64,000 nucleotides of DNA from G963676655 sp963676655. Lineage in GTDB: Bacteria > Verrucomicrobiota > Lentisphaeria > Victivallales > Victivallaceae. Position 1 is the stretch's first letter. Each line of letters begins with the position of its first letter. Of the stretch, positions 26,156 to 35,368 are shown one piece after another. Under the pieces are notes generated by a model. The model made no database searches and was not told the DNA's origin. It was given only the letters and a program-made list of their open reading frames with translations. Both the position numbers and the translations under genes were made by a program. The DNA lies in NCBI GenBank assembly GCA_963676655.2, contig CAXXKX010000005.1, forward strand, positions 248,001 through 312,000, given 5' to 3'.

Positions 26156-26222
26156 TTTTTACCTCTATATAATTTCTTTATTTTGTAAAAAAATAACAAT
26201 TTCAGATTCAAATATATATTTC

Positions 26223-27332
26223 TTAAGGAAACTCAAGTTTCTCTGCAACCGCGAGTCTGATGTCTTTCTGAATTTTGCATCCATCGGAAACGTTATTATG
26301 CGGAACATTCGTACCAGAGTAAAACAACCACCATTTGTCTTCATTGAAAACCAAATTATGCGGCGCGTATACTCCATATAACCCGCTTTTATCAATATCC
26401 CTATCGAAAAACGGTTCACGATAAGGCCTGCGCCAGTTTATACCGTCATCAGAAAAACACCATTCCATATCCATCGTCTGAGATGAGGCCCGGTAATGAC
26501 CCAATATACCAACTCTTTGTTCTGCAAGACGGGTTACGGAAAGATAGTAAAATTGTAAATCATACGGATCGCCGGCATCCGGTTTAATAATCGTTGTTCC
26601 GGGGGACCATACCAGTCCGTCAATACTCGTTCTTCGTTCGATAACTCTGATAAAACCTTGCAGATTATCATGTTTAATATTCGCTTCAGATCCATCCGGA
26701 AGAGCGACAAGCTGTGGAGTATAAAGCTCGAATGTACCATCCGGCAGCCTGTAGACATTAGTGGCATCATTGCAAACCATTGCCGGGTCAGCCACTTTCT
26801 CCCATGACGGATGCTGCTGCTTTTTTACCGACGTCAGCTTTGCCATTCCATCGGCAGCAGTTTCCACCGCACGGTCATTAAAATGATATAGGCACGGGTT
26901 AAAAGGATTCAGTACTTCAAATACATTACCGTCATCGCTTTCCGCGCAGAGATATCTTACGATTCCCGGACCATGAGCCCAGAAATAAAGTCGATGTCTG
27001 GTTGAGGACAGCTTGATGTAAACAGGCTGAATCGGGCGCCATCCATCCGGCAGGTTACCAATAGACAATGGGGATTTCGGAGCTTTACCGGAGGTTAGCA
27101 AAGCCTGATGCTTCACCATATTTTTAAATGGTACACCATCTGCAATGGCTATATTGAAATACCGGTGGTTGCTCTCAGGATAGCACGAATACCAGATACG
27201 CCATTCCTCCCCGGTTAAAGGGACAGCCGTACTTGTAAAGTTTTGTATTCTTCCAACTTCCAGTGGACTATTACTCGTTTCGAAAGGAGTATCCGGTTTT
27301 AAGACAACTCCCATTCTTTGCCAATCACTCAT
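26223..27332 (-). CDS. beta-propeller glycosidase-like protein (GH32/GH43-type fold)
   Basis: 369 residues from the ATG at 27332, which overlaps the GntR stop; a GTG at 27347 is an alternative. No signal peptide. Repeated W-Y/F and DG motifs (EEWRIWYSCYPESN; FYLLPDG-like VYRLPDGTFELYTPQ; WCFSDDGINWRRPYREPFFDRD; DKWWLFYSGTN) suit a five-bladed beta-propeller as in GH32, GH43, GH68 and GH130. The catalytic acids could not be assigned with confidence. Being cytoplasmic and coupled to the GntR gene, it may act on imported oligosaccharides or be a phosphorylase-like relative. Specific activity unknown. Confidence 0.65.
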   Translation of the reverse strand: MSDWQRMGVVLKPDTPFETSNSPLEVGRIQNFTSTAVPLTGEEWRIWYSCYPESNHRYFNIAIADGVPFKNMVKHQALLTSGKAPKSPLSIGNLPDGWRPIQPVYIKLSSTRHRLYFWAHGPGIVRYLCAESDDGNVFEVLNPFNPCLYHFNDRAVETAADGMAKLTSVKKQQHPSWEKVADPAMVCNDATNVYRLPDGTFELYTPQLVALPDGSEANIKHDNLQGFIRVIERRTSIDGLVWSPGTTIIKPDAGDPYDLQFYYLSVTRLAEQRVGILGHYRASSQTMDMEWCFSDDGINWRRPYREPFFDRDIDKSGLYGVYAPHNLVFNEDKWWLFYSGTNVPHNNVSDGCKIQKDIRLAVAEKLEFP

Positions 27333-28038
27333 CGGGCGATTTCTCACTTTTCCGATTTTTCACAATAAGATTGAACTGCTGTTCCAAGTGATCTTTCATC
27401 GCGATCATAAAACCGACAGAATCCTTGTTTTTTATGTATTGCAAAAGTTGCTCATGACTTACTTTAGGTGTCCTGTCAGGCGAATGATCCGTGATAAGCT
27501 GGGACGCTTTCACGAAAAAAGAACTGAGAATGTCGTGAAGATGTATGAGCATTTTATTTCCGGTGATATCATACAACGTTTTATGGAATTCGATATCGCA
27601 ATTTATTGACTGAATTGAACCAACAGGATAATTTTTTCCCTTTTCCACCAGTTTTTCCAGCTTTTTTATATGCTCGTCAGTAACAAACATCAGGACCAGC
27701 TCACAAATACCCATTTCCAATATGAGCCTCATCTCAAAGAGATCCTGAGACGATGATTCAGAAAGAATACCTGTTGAAACAATCCGTTCCATCGGGTGCA
27801 AAACCGCTGGTTCGGAAACAACCATACCTTTTCCCTGGCTGGCTTGAAGCAGCCCAAGCATTCTAAGCTGGCTCAAAGCTTCCCGCAGAACAGATCGGCT
27901 GATACCTAATTGCCGGGTCAACTCAATTTCACCAGGCAGCACATCACCTGGCTGAAACTTCTCCTTTTGAATGTATTCGCGGATTTGTTTTTCTACGATA
28001 TCCGCCAGCCTGGGTTTATTTACTTGCTTAAGAATCAT
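27325..28038 (-). CDS. GntR-family regulator, FadR subfamily
   Basis: 237 residues. N-terminal winged helix: ADIVEKQIREYIQKEKFQPGDVLPGEIELTRQLGISRSVLREALSQLRMLGLL (about 12-65). The C-terminal helical FCD domain carries the metal/ligand residues in DLFEMRLILEMGICELV and DIEFHKTLYDITGNKML. FadR-type regulators often answer to sugar acids or uronate derivatives. Its stop overlaps the next gene start. A TTGT-CAT-ACAA site, matching the FadR-group consensus TnGTnnnACnA, lies over the start region of the promoter of the aldolase gene (33040-33050), making that the likely target. Confidence 0.92.
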   Translation of the reverse strand: MILKQVNKPRLADIVEKQIREYIQKEKFQPGDVLPGEIELTRQLGISRSVLREALSQLRMLGLLQASQGKGMVVSEPAVLHPMERIVSTGILSESSSQDLFEMRLILEMGICELVLMFVTDEHIKKLEKLVEKGKNYPVGSIQSINCDIEFHKTLYDITGNKMLIHLHDILSSFFVKASQLITDHSPDRTPKVSHEQLLQYIKNKDSVGFMIAMKDHLEQQFNLIVKNRKSEKSPDE

Positions 28039-28215
28039 AACGCATACCTTATAATTTTAATCTATACTTTTTTTTCATAATTTTAATTTAATATCTAAAT
28101 CTGTTATGTAAAGTCTATAGATGATATATTCCTTAGATTTTGAATAACCGGAAAACAGATACAGCCTTTAAATTGAAGGCTTTTCCGGCCTTTCCGTCAG
28201 AACCGGGAAATATGA

Positions 28216-28866
28216 TTATTTTTGCACATCAACCGTAATCGCCAGCGACGGGATACTATTAGTTTGACCATCGCTTTCCAAGGCGCTGTAGACTGATTTT
28301 GCGGGTATTGAAGCAGCGTGTCCGTCAAGAAAAGAGAGGATATATTTTTCATGGAAAAATCTTGTGGCACTGGGGTGATTGATGCGTTCAATGTAAGCGA
28401 ATATCCAAGCACCGCTTAAATCTCTTGTTGCTTCGGGCAGGCTGGAACAAGCTGTGTCAATAACGTTCGTGGTATTTTTTATCTTTGATATTTTATGGCA
28501 ATGAGCCTGATTCTGTCCAAGGTTATAGTTATATCCATAGCTGATATCATGATCGCCATAAGCATCATTCGGGCAAATTATCAGTTTGCGGTTATTGGTT
28601 AAGTAATCAGGAATAAGCGTCTGGGCCCAGCGTCGCTGAAAGGCTGAGGGAAGGATGAATCCATCACTGGCATCACGGTAGTTAACATTTGCCAGTCCAA
28701 ACTGTTTGAGGTTATTCATACAGAAGATTGACTTGGCAACCTCTCTTGCCTTGGACAACGCCGGAAGCAACATGCTTGCCAAAATCCCGATAATCGCGAT
28801 CACAACCAGTAATTCAATCAATGTAAAATTATTGCCACATTTTTTAATTGCACTGTAATTGTTCAT
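28216..28866 (-). CDS. pseudopilin-like protein
   Basis: 216 residues, GGAG upstream of the ATG. Leader MNNYSAIKKCGNN, then FTLIELLVVIAIIG with Glu5, helix to KAREVAKSIFCMNNLKQFG. C-terminal motif FHEKYILSFLDGHAASI (DG motif with one residue fewer than H-X9-DG). Asn precedes Phe+1; two glycine-containing positions lie further upstream but not at -1. It lies about 90 bases downstream of the 1,038-aa glycosidase-like gene and upstream of the GntR gene, all on the minus strand. Confidence 0.87.
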   Translation of the reverse strand: MNNYSAIKKCGNNFTLIELLVVIAIIGILASMLLPALSKAREVAKSIFCMNNLKQFGLANVNYRDASDGFILPSAFQRRWAQTLIPDYLTNNRKLIICPNDAYGDHDISYGYNYNLGQNQAHCHKISKIKNTTNVIDTACSSLPEATRDLSGAWIFAYIERINHPSATRFFHEKYILSFLDGHAASIPAKSVYSALESDGQTNSIPSLAITVDVQK

Positions 28867-28959
28867 ATTTTTTCTCCAAAATTATATTCAGGTAATGTTT
28901 AAACTTGATTTCCACTAACAATCAGATTAATAAGTTCTTCATACAAATACTTTTCTCCT

Positions 28960-31900
28960 TTATTGTTTTAGTTTGAAAGATTTTTTTTCCGGCATAAGAA
29001 TAAAAGTCTTGTATAGATGCGGCTTCTTTCCGCCTGAAACACCGGGCGTCAACTGTAAACAGTATGGAGCGGTTTCGTCTTTATCGGCATCATTGATAAC
29101 AAAACTCATTTTAAAAGCAGCTCCCGGCTGGGAATTCAAAGGTTTCAGGCGGCTCCAGGGAATATAGCATTCATATACCATGCGGTTGTTTAAGCGCTTA
29201 ATATTAAAGGTCCCAGGCAGGCAGCCATTCTGGTATCTATGATTAACAAGCGCGGCTTTCCAACAGTAGCTTTGAGCAGTTTTTGGCGTCAGGGCCATTC
29301 CAAACTCATAGTCGTCATCATCAAAACCGGTTTTATTAAAAACACTGCTGTTGTTTCCTGCATCAATCGCCACCTGCACTGAATCGTTTTTCCATATATT
29401 GACCGATGTGTTTTTCTGGAAGAAGATATCGTCTTTGACAGAAAATTGCAGGTATAATCCTTTCGAACCGTAAGCAACTTTGCATTCGGCACTCAAATCA
29501 TCCGGCCCCGTCCATAATTTATTAGGCGCGGCATCAGGAGGAAAAAGGTAATCGGCACTGTTCAACTCTATCGCCGGAATTCGAGCGAATTTATCAGCCG
29601 CCGCTTCATTGACGTGATTAACCGGATAGAACTCTATCTTTGAGGATAAATTCACGACACTTTTTCCGGCTTTCACGATAAATTGTACATTCTCGCCATT
29701 TATTAAACTCTTGTTGTCATTTGCAAGTTTGAAATCAATACTGCCTTGTCCCATCGGAGGAAGTTTAATCTTTTTCGATCCATTTCCATATCGTGACCGC
29801 TTACTTGCCGGAAGTATTTCAACTTCAGATAATTTGCCGGACTGATTACAAAGGTTGAGCTTAAGCATATTAATCGATTTGATTTGAATATCTCCCTTGA
29901 CCAGCGGAAGCGCATATTCAGAGCGTTCAAAAGCTTTATCCAACTCCGAAACATTAGCATTTGTCATCAGGAAAAAAGGTTCTTCAGTCAACACAATTCG
30001 CCGCATGCCCGGCTTGAGCGTTTTGATATGATTTTTCATCATATTGTAAATTTCCGCCGATTTCGGATTCCGATAGCTCAAGGTAATCGGTTCGCGACCG
30101 GTTGTCCACATCACCGCCACCACCATCTTGCCAACTTTCTTTTCAAACAGATAAATATTAATATCTTTATGCAGTTTGATGCGTTTACCGCTTTCGGTAT
30201 GCCCCAGAAGATTTGCCACGGTAGAAAAAGCCGCGATACCCGGTCTTGGACTTAAAACCCCGTTTTGACGATCCAGCTTCCACAAGCCGTAATCACCTTT
30301 TCCTTCGTATGCGCCCCAGGTTTTAAACCAGAGGTATTCTGAAACATTGGGACATGCCTTGGCTATGGTATAACTTCTGACCAGAAAATGCGCCAGTTTT
30401 TTAGCATCCGGAGCATTCGGCGGCAGCGAACTATCAACTTTCATGCCTTTTTCATGAATGCCTATTCTGCTTTTGCCATACTTTTTTACCAGTTTGACAG
30501 CGTCTTCAAGGATGCCGGACAGATTGCCATCCTCAGGCGAGGTAGGCGAATGCCCCGACCCGAACATTCTGGCTCCCATATAAGGGTTAAAGAACATAGC
30601 GTCCAGAAACGGCAGCTCCTTCCACAGTTTAGCCGCCACCAGAAAGCGGGGAGATGTACGGCAATCAGTGCCGGATACGCCGATCGCGCCAACGGTCGCT
30701 TTCGGGGAAACCTTTTTTATCACCGGATAAATGGTCTTGATTTCCTTCACGTAATATTCGTATTCCCACTTAAAAGCCTTCATCGACAAGTCGATTTCCT
30801 GAACAAGTGACCAGGTATTTATCCGGCCTTTGTAGCGATTTACAACTTTATCGACAAATACCGCAAGGCTGTCAAAATATACTTGAGGATAAGGAAACTG
30901 ATCGGCTGAAATCCCTTTCTTATATTCTTCAATCTGATTCAACGCCCAGCGAGGTGCAAAATTTTTACGAGCAAGAGCAAAGAAAAAACCAATAGTATCA
31001 ATACCCGCGTCCTGATAGTCTTTTATCATCCTGTCAAACAACTGAAATCTGAACTCGCCTTTTTGGCTCTCCACATAACTCCAATAGAATAAAACCCCGA
31101 CACTTCCGACGCCAATATCGGAAAGTATCCTGATTTTCTCCTTTTCTCCAGGGATAGTGAAGCAGGATAAACCGAAAAACGGATCATTCCCCGCAGGATT
31201 TGGCTTGACGATACAAAAACTGGAAGCCATGTTACCTATCAGTTTATCGCCGGAAAATACTTTTACATTTACACCATAAAATCCGGTTTTCCCGACTTTA
31301 GGAATGATGATTTTTTCAGTATGTCGACTCAAAGCACCAATATTAAGCTCTGCCGCATTTGAATATACTCCGTTTCCATAAAAATCATCAACCACTACCT
31401 TGTACTTTATATTCCTGTCGGAGGCATAACTGTTGGTTATATCAAACTTCATGACCGGGGCGGCATCAAGAGAAAATATCCCCATATTTTCAGCCGGCTG
31501 CAGTAACGCCGTGTCCAATCTGTCCTTTCGATCCAGCACCGGATCCAGTTTTACATCGGCAAACCAGACTTTACCATTACTGTCCAGTTGTGTTTTTACT
31601 CCTTTCACTCCCAGCCATAACCAGAAATACCTGGCTCCAACTGGAATCGTTATTTCACAGGAATACCTTTTCCATTTCTTACTACCATTTATGAAGCCGG
31701 TGTTAACCCATGTTTTCCATCCCAGATATTTATTGCTTTTATCCCTGCTTTCCGTCGCTGCATAAGCAAAAGATTTTTTTACATTCTCTGCTTTAATCCA
31801 AAGCGATAATTTATACTTCAACTTATCATTTGACGGCTTGATTATCTGCCCAGTAATAGCCTTTCCTCCAGCGTCTAAATCAAACCTTATCGAACACTTT

Positions 31901-32076
31901 CCCGCGCATGGAGAAACCTTTTCATCGATTTGCGGTAATATTGCTTTTTTTGTCCCGGGCAGCACTTTCCAACCCGATATCCCTTTTGAAAAATCCGGAT
32001 TCTTCAAGGCATCACTGCAAAATGCGGAATACATGCCGCATGAAATGAGTAATGCAAAGATTCTTCTAACATTCAT
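28960..32076 (-). CDS. large secreted glycosidase-like protein (clan GH-A) with CBM4/9- and CBM9-like domains
   Basis: 1,038 residues with a signal peptide (cut near residue 21). Residues about 22-180: jelly-roll binding domain (ALKNPDFSKGISGWKV...). Residues about 295-660: a TIM-barrel resembling GH39/GH42-type enzymes (FGLSCFTIPGEKEKIRILSDIGVGSVGVLFYWSYVE). Candidate acid/base is Glu427 (SLVQEID; the usual Asn before Glu is Gln) and candidate nucleophile Glu542 (GIHEKGM). The C-terminal about 190 residues form a CBM9/DOMON-like domain (GLYLQFSVKDDIF; NDSVQVAIDAGN). Its start overlaps the stop of the aldolase gene by ATGA, so both are coupled. Probably liberates the sugar that the aldolase pathway consumes. 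Confidence 0.75.
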   Translation of the reverse strand: MNVRRIFALLISCGMYSAFCSDALKNPDFSKGISGWKVLPGTKKAILPQIDEKVSPCAGKCSIRFDLDAGGKAITGQIIKPSNDKLKYKLSLWIKAENVKKSFAYAATESRDKSNKYLGWKTWVNTGFINGSKKWKRYSCEITIPVGARYFWLWLGVKGVKTQLDSNGKVWFADVKLDPVLDRKDRLDTALLQPAENMGIFSLDAAPVMKFDITNSYASDRNIKYKVVVDDFYGNGVYSNAAELNIGALSRHTEKIIIPKVGKTGFYGVNVKVFSGDKLIGNMASSFCIVKPNPAGNDPFFGLSCFTIPGEKEKIRILSDIGVGSVGVLFYWSYVESQKGEFRFQLFDRMIKDYQDAGIDTIGFFFALARKNFAPRWALNQIEEYKKGISADQFPYPQVYFDSLAVFVDKVVNRYKGRINTWSLVQEIDLSMKAFKWEYEYYVKEIKTIYPVIKKVSPKATVGAIGVSGTDCRTSPRFLVAAKLWKELPFLDAMFFNPYMGARMFGSGHSPTSPEDGNLSGILEDAVKLVKKYGKSRIGIHEKGMKVDSSLPPNAPDAKKLAHFLVRSYTIAKACPNVSEYLWFKTWGAYEGKGDYGLWKLDRQNGVLSPRPGIAAFSTVANLLGHTESGKRIKLHKDINIYLFEKKVGKMVVAVMWTTGREPITLSYRNPKSAEIYNMMKNHIKTLKPGMRRIVLTEEPFFLMTNANVSELDKAFERSEYALPLVKGDIQIKSINMLKLNLCNQSGKLSEVEILPASKRSRYGNGSKKIKLPPMGQGSIDFKLANDNKSLINGENVQFIVKAGKSVVNLSSKIEFYPVNHVNEAAADKFARIPAIELNSADYLFPPDAAPNKLWTGPDDLSAECKVAYGSKGLYLQFSVKDDIFFQKNTSVNIWKNDSVQVAIDAGNNSSVFNKTGFDDDDYEFGMALTPKTAQSYCWKAALVNHRYQNGCLPGTFNIKRLNNRMVYECYIPWSRLKPLNSQPGAAFKMSFVINDADKDETAPYCLQLTPGVSGGKKPHLYKTFILMPEKKSFKLKQ

Positions 32077-32993
32077 ATCGCCAAAACCTCCAGATTGTAA
32101 AATAAACCTTTATTCACAGCAAGATATTTATCAATGGCATTTTGATTCTCTTTCGTTAATTTTTGCTGACGGGGATTCAAGGTTTTGAAACTGGTCAAAT
32201 ATCCCAGCTTATATAAACCATACTTCTGGCCAATAATTGAGCATACGTTTTTTGCCCCGTATATATTGTGAAACGCGTCAATCAAAACCATTTGAAGCCG
32301 TTTTGCTTCCTCTAAGTTATGCGCATGAAACGCGTCGGCCATTTGCCTGAAGAGCGCTCCTCCAAGCGACCCGAAACCAACGATGGCACCATCGCACCCG
32401 ACAGAAAATGCCTCGTCTACCGCCCATTCGCAACCTTCGAACAACTGAAAATTAATTGATTTCTTCAGAAGTATCAACTCTTTTCTCTCTAACATTGAAG
32501 ATGATGAATTCTTTACTCCGGCAACATTCGGATGAGTAAGAATTCTGGCAAACTCATCCGGCGTGAAATTTATCTTATTTGCCTGCGGTAAATAGTAAAG
32601 AAAAAACGGCCTGTCACATTCGTCGGCCAGTCTGAAAACCGTTTCCACCGGAGACAATGTCAATTTATCTTTATGCGGCAGGAGTGAAGTATAGTAATCG
32701 TGTGAATAAGACTTGAAAGTATTTATATTTTTTAAAATATCCTGTTCCGTTTCGCTGTGAACTCCCAAAATTAACGTCGATTTATTTTGAACAACCTCAC
32801 ATGCGGCCTCCGCCAACCTTTGCTTTGTCTCCCTGGACAGATAAATGCCTTCCCCCATGCTGCCAAAGAGAAAAAAACCGTCCAAACGATTCGACATTCC
32901 ATATTCCAAAACTCTTTTTGCTGAATCCACATCGGCTGTTCCATGTTCCGTTAATGGCGACACCATTGCGCTGATAATCTTCTTTTTTTTCAT
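32073..32993 (-). CDS. dihydrodipicolinate synthase / N-acetylneuraminate lyase family aldolase
   Basis: 306 residues of a class I aldolase TIM barrel. FLFGSMGEGIYLS corresponds to the GTTGE loop, FFLYYLP holds the catalytic tyrosine (Tyr133), and GVKNSSSS the Schiff-base lysine (Lys161); GCDGAIVGFGSLGG follows. In place of the Thr pair of DHDPS the loop reads Ser-Met, which fits sugar-acid aldolases (sialic acid or 2-keto-3-deoxy acids) better than lysine biosynthesis. It is the first gene behind a strong promoter with a GntR-type operator and is coupled to a secreted glycosidase-like gene, so a catabolic 2-keto-acid sugar cleavage is inferred. Confidence 0.88.
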   Translation of the reverse strand: MKKKKIISAMVSPLTEHGTADVDSAKRVLEYGMSNRLDGFFLFGSMGEGIYLSRETKQRLAEAACEVVQNKSTLILGVHSETEQDILKNINTFKSYSHDYYTSLLPHKDKLTLSPVETVFRLADECDRPFFLYYLPQANKINFTPDEFARILTHPNVAGVKNSSSSMLERKELILLKKSINFQLFEGCEWAVDEAFSVGCDGAIVGFGSLGGALFRQMADAFHAHNLEEAKRLQMVLIDAFHNIYGAKNVCSIIGQKYGLYKLGYLTSFKTLNPRQQKLTKENQNAIDKYLAVNKGLFYNLEVLAI

Positions 32994-33039
32994 GTTTTAT
33001 TCAGATCTTAATAATTTAACAACTTGACTACTTGACCAC

Positions 33040-33082
33040 TTGTCATACAACTTATAATAAGTGCTGACTGGCATATTGTCAA
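33040..33082 (-). promoter_or_regulatory. sigma-70 promoter with GntR/FadR-type operator
   Basis: On the minus strand: -35 TTGACA (33082-33077), exact 17-base spacer, -10 TATTAT (33059-33054). Immediately downstream lies TTGTATGACAA (33050-33040), which fits the FadR-group consensus TnGTnnnACnA and would cover the start point. It drives the aldolase gene 47 bases further on. The GntR gene of the same cluster is the obvious regulator; that link is inference. Confidence 0.75.
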
Positions 33083-33122
33083 TAGTCTTTACAGTAAAAA
33101 AAGTTTTTTTCTTCAATCAGGC

Positions 33123-33977
33123 TCAGCCGCCGAACTGGATGCGGTACTGTTTTGGGGACATTCCGATCAGGGCTTTGAAACGGCGGCTGAAATGAAACTG
33201 GTCAACATAGCCTAAGTGCTCGGCGGTTTCCGCCACACTCCGGGAACTGTTGACCAGCAATTCGGCTGCGTGCCGCATCTTGATCCGGTCCAGATATTCT
33301 TTCGGCTTCATCCCGGTACTGCTGACAAAACGACGGCGGAACTGGTCATCGCTCAAATGACAGAATTCCGCCATTTCATTCACGGTCCACCAGCGGCTCA
33401 AATTCTCACGCATCTCGGTTTGCAGTTGATTGATCGGATCGTCAACTTCTTTCGCAGCCCCGCCGCGATTACGCCGCCAAACGTCAAACAAGATGCGCTG
33501 CAATTCAAAATTAGCCTCGAGTTGTGAATAGCTTGAAGGGTCAGACACTAGTTCGCCAACGTGCAGCAGGCGCCGCGCCGAACCGAAATCGAAGGCGCCG
33601 CAGCGAATGATTCCGCTTTTAAACATCCGGTCCGCCACCGGACCGGTAAAACAAACACTGTCCTCCACATACGGCACGTCACTGCCACCGTATTTATTGT
33701 TTTGATTCGGCGGAATAATCACACATTGCCCCGGTTTCAAATCAGTTTCAAAATCCGGCGGCAGCCATAACCTGCCGCCGCCATCGTGACAGTGGGAGAT
33801 TGAATAATATTCAAAATACCGGTCCGGACAGGTATAATAACTGCCGATCGGCGAGGACGAACCGCCAACATGGCATATCCATAAACCGTATTCGCGATGC
33901 ACGGGCCTCATTCCTTTGGGCATCCGGTGAATCTGGACTTTCCTGTTTTTGTCATGCAAAATGCGGTTTTTATCCAT
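33123..33977 (-). CDS. AraC-family transcriptional regulator
   Basis: 284 residues, AAAGGATAT before the ATG. The N-terminal half contains a cupin-like sensor segment (SHCHDGGGRLWLPPDFETDLKPGQCVIIPPNQNNKYGG). The C-terminal about 100 residues are the double HTH of AraC/XylS proteins: WWTVNEMAEFCHLSDDQFRRRFVSSTGMKPKEYLDRIKMRHAAELL, then SVAETAEHLGYVDQFHFSRRFKALIGMSPKQYR. It is divergent from the Gfo/Idh/MocA gene, 78 bases apart, and probably controls it. No operator was identified. Confidence 0.92.
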   Translation of the reverse strand: MDKNRILHDKNRKVQIHRMPKGMRPVHREYGLWICHVGGSSSPIGSYYTCPDRYFEYYSISHCHDGGGRLWLPPDFETDLKPGQCVIIPPNQNNKYGGSDVPYVEDSVCFTGPVADRMFKSGIIRCGAFDFGSARRLLHVGELVSDPSSYSQLEANFELQRILFDVWRRNRGGAAKEVDDPINQLQTEMRENLSRWWTVNEMAEFCHLSDDQFRRRFVSSTGMKPKEYLDRIKMRHAAELLVNSSRSVAETAEHLGYVDQFHFSRRFKALIGMSPKQYRIQFGG

Positions 33978-34055
33978 TTATATATCCTTTTTATGCTTTA
34001 TATTTATTACAACATCACAAAAATAGTTCATGCAATATAATCAAGGAGCATTGAA

Positions 34056-35210
34056 ATGTCAAATTGTAAAAAGCAAATCGGAGTAGCGGTAATCGGAACC
34101 GGAGGACGCGGCACCGGAGTAACCAGACGCCTGCTGGAAGATGCCGGGGACGGGATAAAAATCGTCTCATGTTACAACAAAGTACGCAGCCGGGCGGAGA
34201 ACGCGTTGGAAGTCTGGAAATCACCGGAAACTGTCATTTGCGATTCCTATCAGGAAGCGATTCAGCGTGACGATGTCGACTGGGTAATGGTGTTTTCGCC
34301 CAACGCCTATCACAAGGAACATATCGTTTGCGGTTTCGAAGCCGGAAAACACGTTTTCAGTGAGAAACCTCTGGCCACAAAGATTGAAGACTGCGTGGCT
34401 ATCAACGAGGCCCATAAAAAATCAGGTAAATTTTTCGCGACCGGCTTTGTCCTGCGCTACGCCCCGATCTACCGGAAAGTCAAGGAGCTGATCGAAAACG
34501 GGGTTATCGGCCGCGTTCTGAGTATCGACGCAAACGAAAACATCACTCCCGCGCACGGTTCATATATCATGCAGAACTGGCGCCGATTGAAATCCGAATC
34601 CGGTCCACACATTTTGGAAAAATGTTGTCACGACCTTGACCTGATCAACTGGTTCTGCGATTCAGTCCCGGCCAGGGTGGCTTCGTTCGGCGGACGCGAT
34701 CTGTTCACCCCGGCCAACGCCGGCATGTATGACAAATTCCAGAAAAAAGGTGAAAGCGTCTTTAAAGGATGGGCCGATCCGGAAGGCCTCAAAACCCCGT
34801 TCCATGATGATACCGATATGCTGGACAACCAGGTCGGGATATTCCAATACCGCAACGGCATCCGGGTAATGTTCCAGTGCACAATGTCCAACGCGATCCC
34901 GGAACGCCGCATGTACATATCCGGCACCGAAGGCAATATCATTGTCGAACTCTATTCCTCATTGTTGAAATACCGTCGAATTGATGAAGATGAAATGAAA
35001 GTCATCGACTTTGCCGGAGACGGACATGGCGGCGGCGATACGTTCCAGACCAAGGAACTTTATGAAAACACCATGCTGGCCGGCAAACCTCCGGTTTGCA
35101 GCGGTTCAGAAGGGCTCGTCAGTGCCGTTCTGGCCCTGGCCCTCGACAAATCAGCACTGGAGGGTGATATGATCGACCTTGAGCCGGTCTGGAAAGACCT
35201 TGGAAAATAA
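34056..35210 (+). CDS. Gfo/Idh/MocA-family NAD(P)-dependent dehydrogenase
   Basis: 384 residues, AAGGAG before the ATG. The Rossmann start IGVAVIGTGGRGTGVTRRLL gives the dinucleotide-binding loop, FSPNAYHKEHIVCGFEAGKHVFSEKPLATKIEDC carries the family EKP motif (catalytic Lys), and a GPHILEKCCHDLDLINWF segment holds the substrate-side His/Asp. Cytoplasmic; members oxidise or reduce sugars, inositols and sugar acids. It is a single-gene unit with a strong terminator, divergently placed from an AraC gene. Confidence 0.92.
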   Translation: MSNCKKQIGVAVIGTGGRGTGVTRRLLEDAGDGIKIVSCYNKVRSRAENALEVWKSPETVICDSYQEAIQRDDVDWVMVFSPNAYHKEHIVCGFEAGKHVFSEKPLATKIEDCVAINEAHKKSGKFFATGFVLRYAPIYRKVKELIENGVIGRVLSIDANENITPAHGSYIMQNWRRLKSESGPHILEKCCHDLDLINWFCDSVPARVASFGGRDLFTPANAGMYDKFQKKGESVFKGWADPEGLKTPFHDDTDMLDNQVGIFQYRNGIRVMFQCTMSNAIPERRMYISGTEGNIIVELYSSLLKYRRIDEDEMKVIDFAGDGHGGGDTFQTKELYENTMLAGKPPVCSGSEGLVSAVLALALDKSALEGDMIDLEPVWKDLGK

Positions 35211-35234
35211 TATTTTCCGGGAACCTTAATGAAC

Positions 35235-35272
35235 AAATCCCGCAAAAGCCAAAAGCTTTTGCGGGATTTTTT
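35235..35272 (+). terminator. rho-independent terminator
   Basis: A 15-bp perfect stem AAATCCCGCAAAAGC (35235-35249) / GCTTTTGCGGGATTT (35255-35269) with a five-base loop, flanked by T-rich sequence. It ends the Gfo/Idh/MocA gene. Confidence 0.9.
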
Positions 35273-35368
35273 CATATCTATTTTAATTACCAGGTAATTT
35301 AAAAAGCCGCTTAGAAATTAGTCCTTATTTTAAGCATCACCGTATGAAAAGCATAAATAATAAATGGG

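Noticed and set aside
32073..32993. Lysine-biosynthesis dapA
   Set aside because: The context is a catabolic, GntR-linked cluster with a coupled secreted glycosidase-like gene, and the GTTGE loop is changed to GSMGE; a sugar-acid aldolase is more likely.
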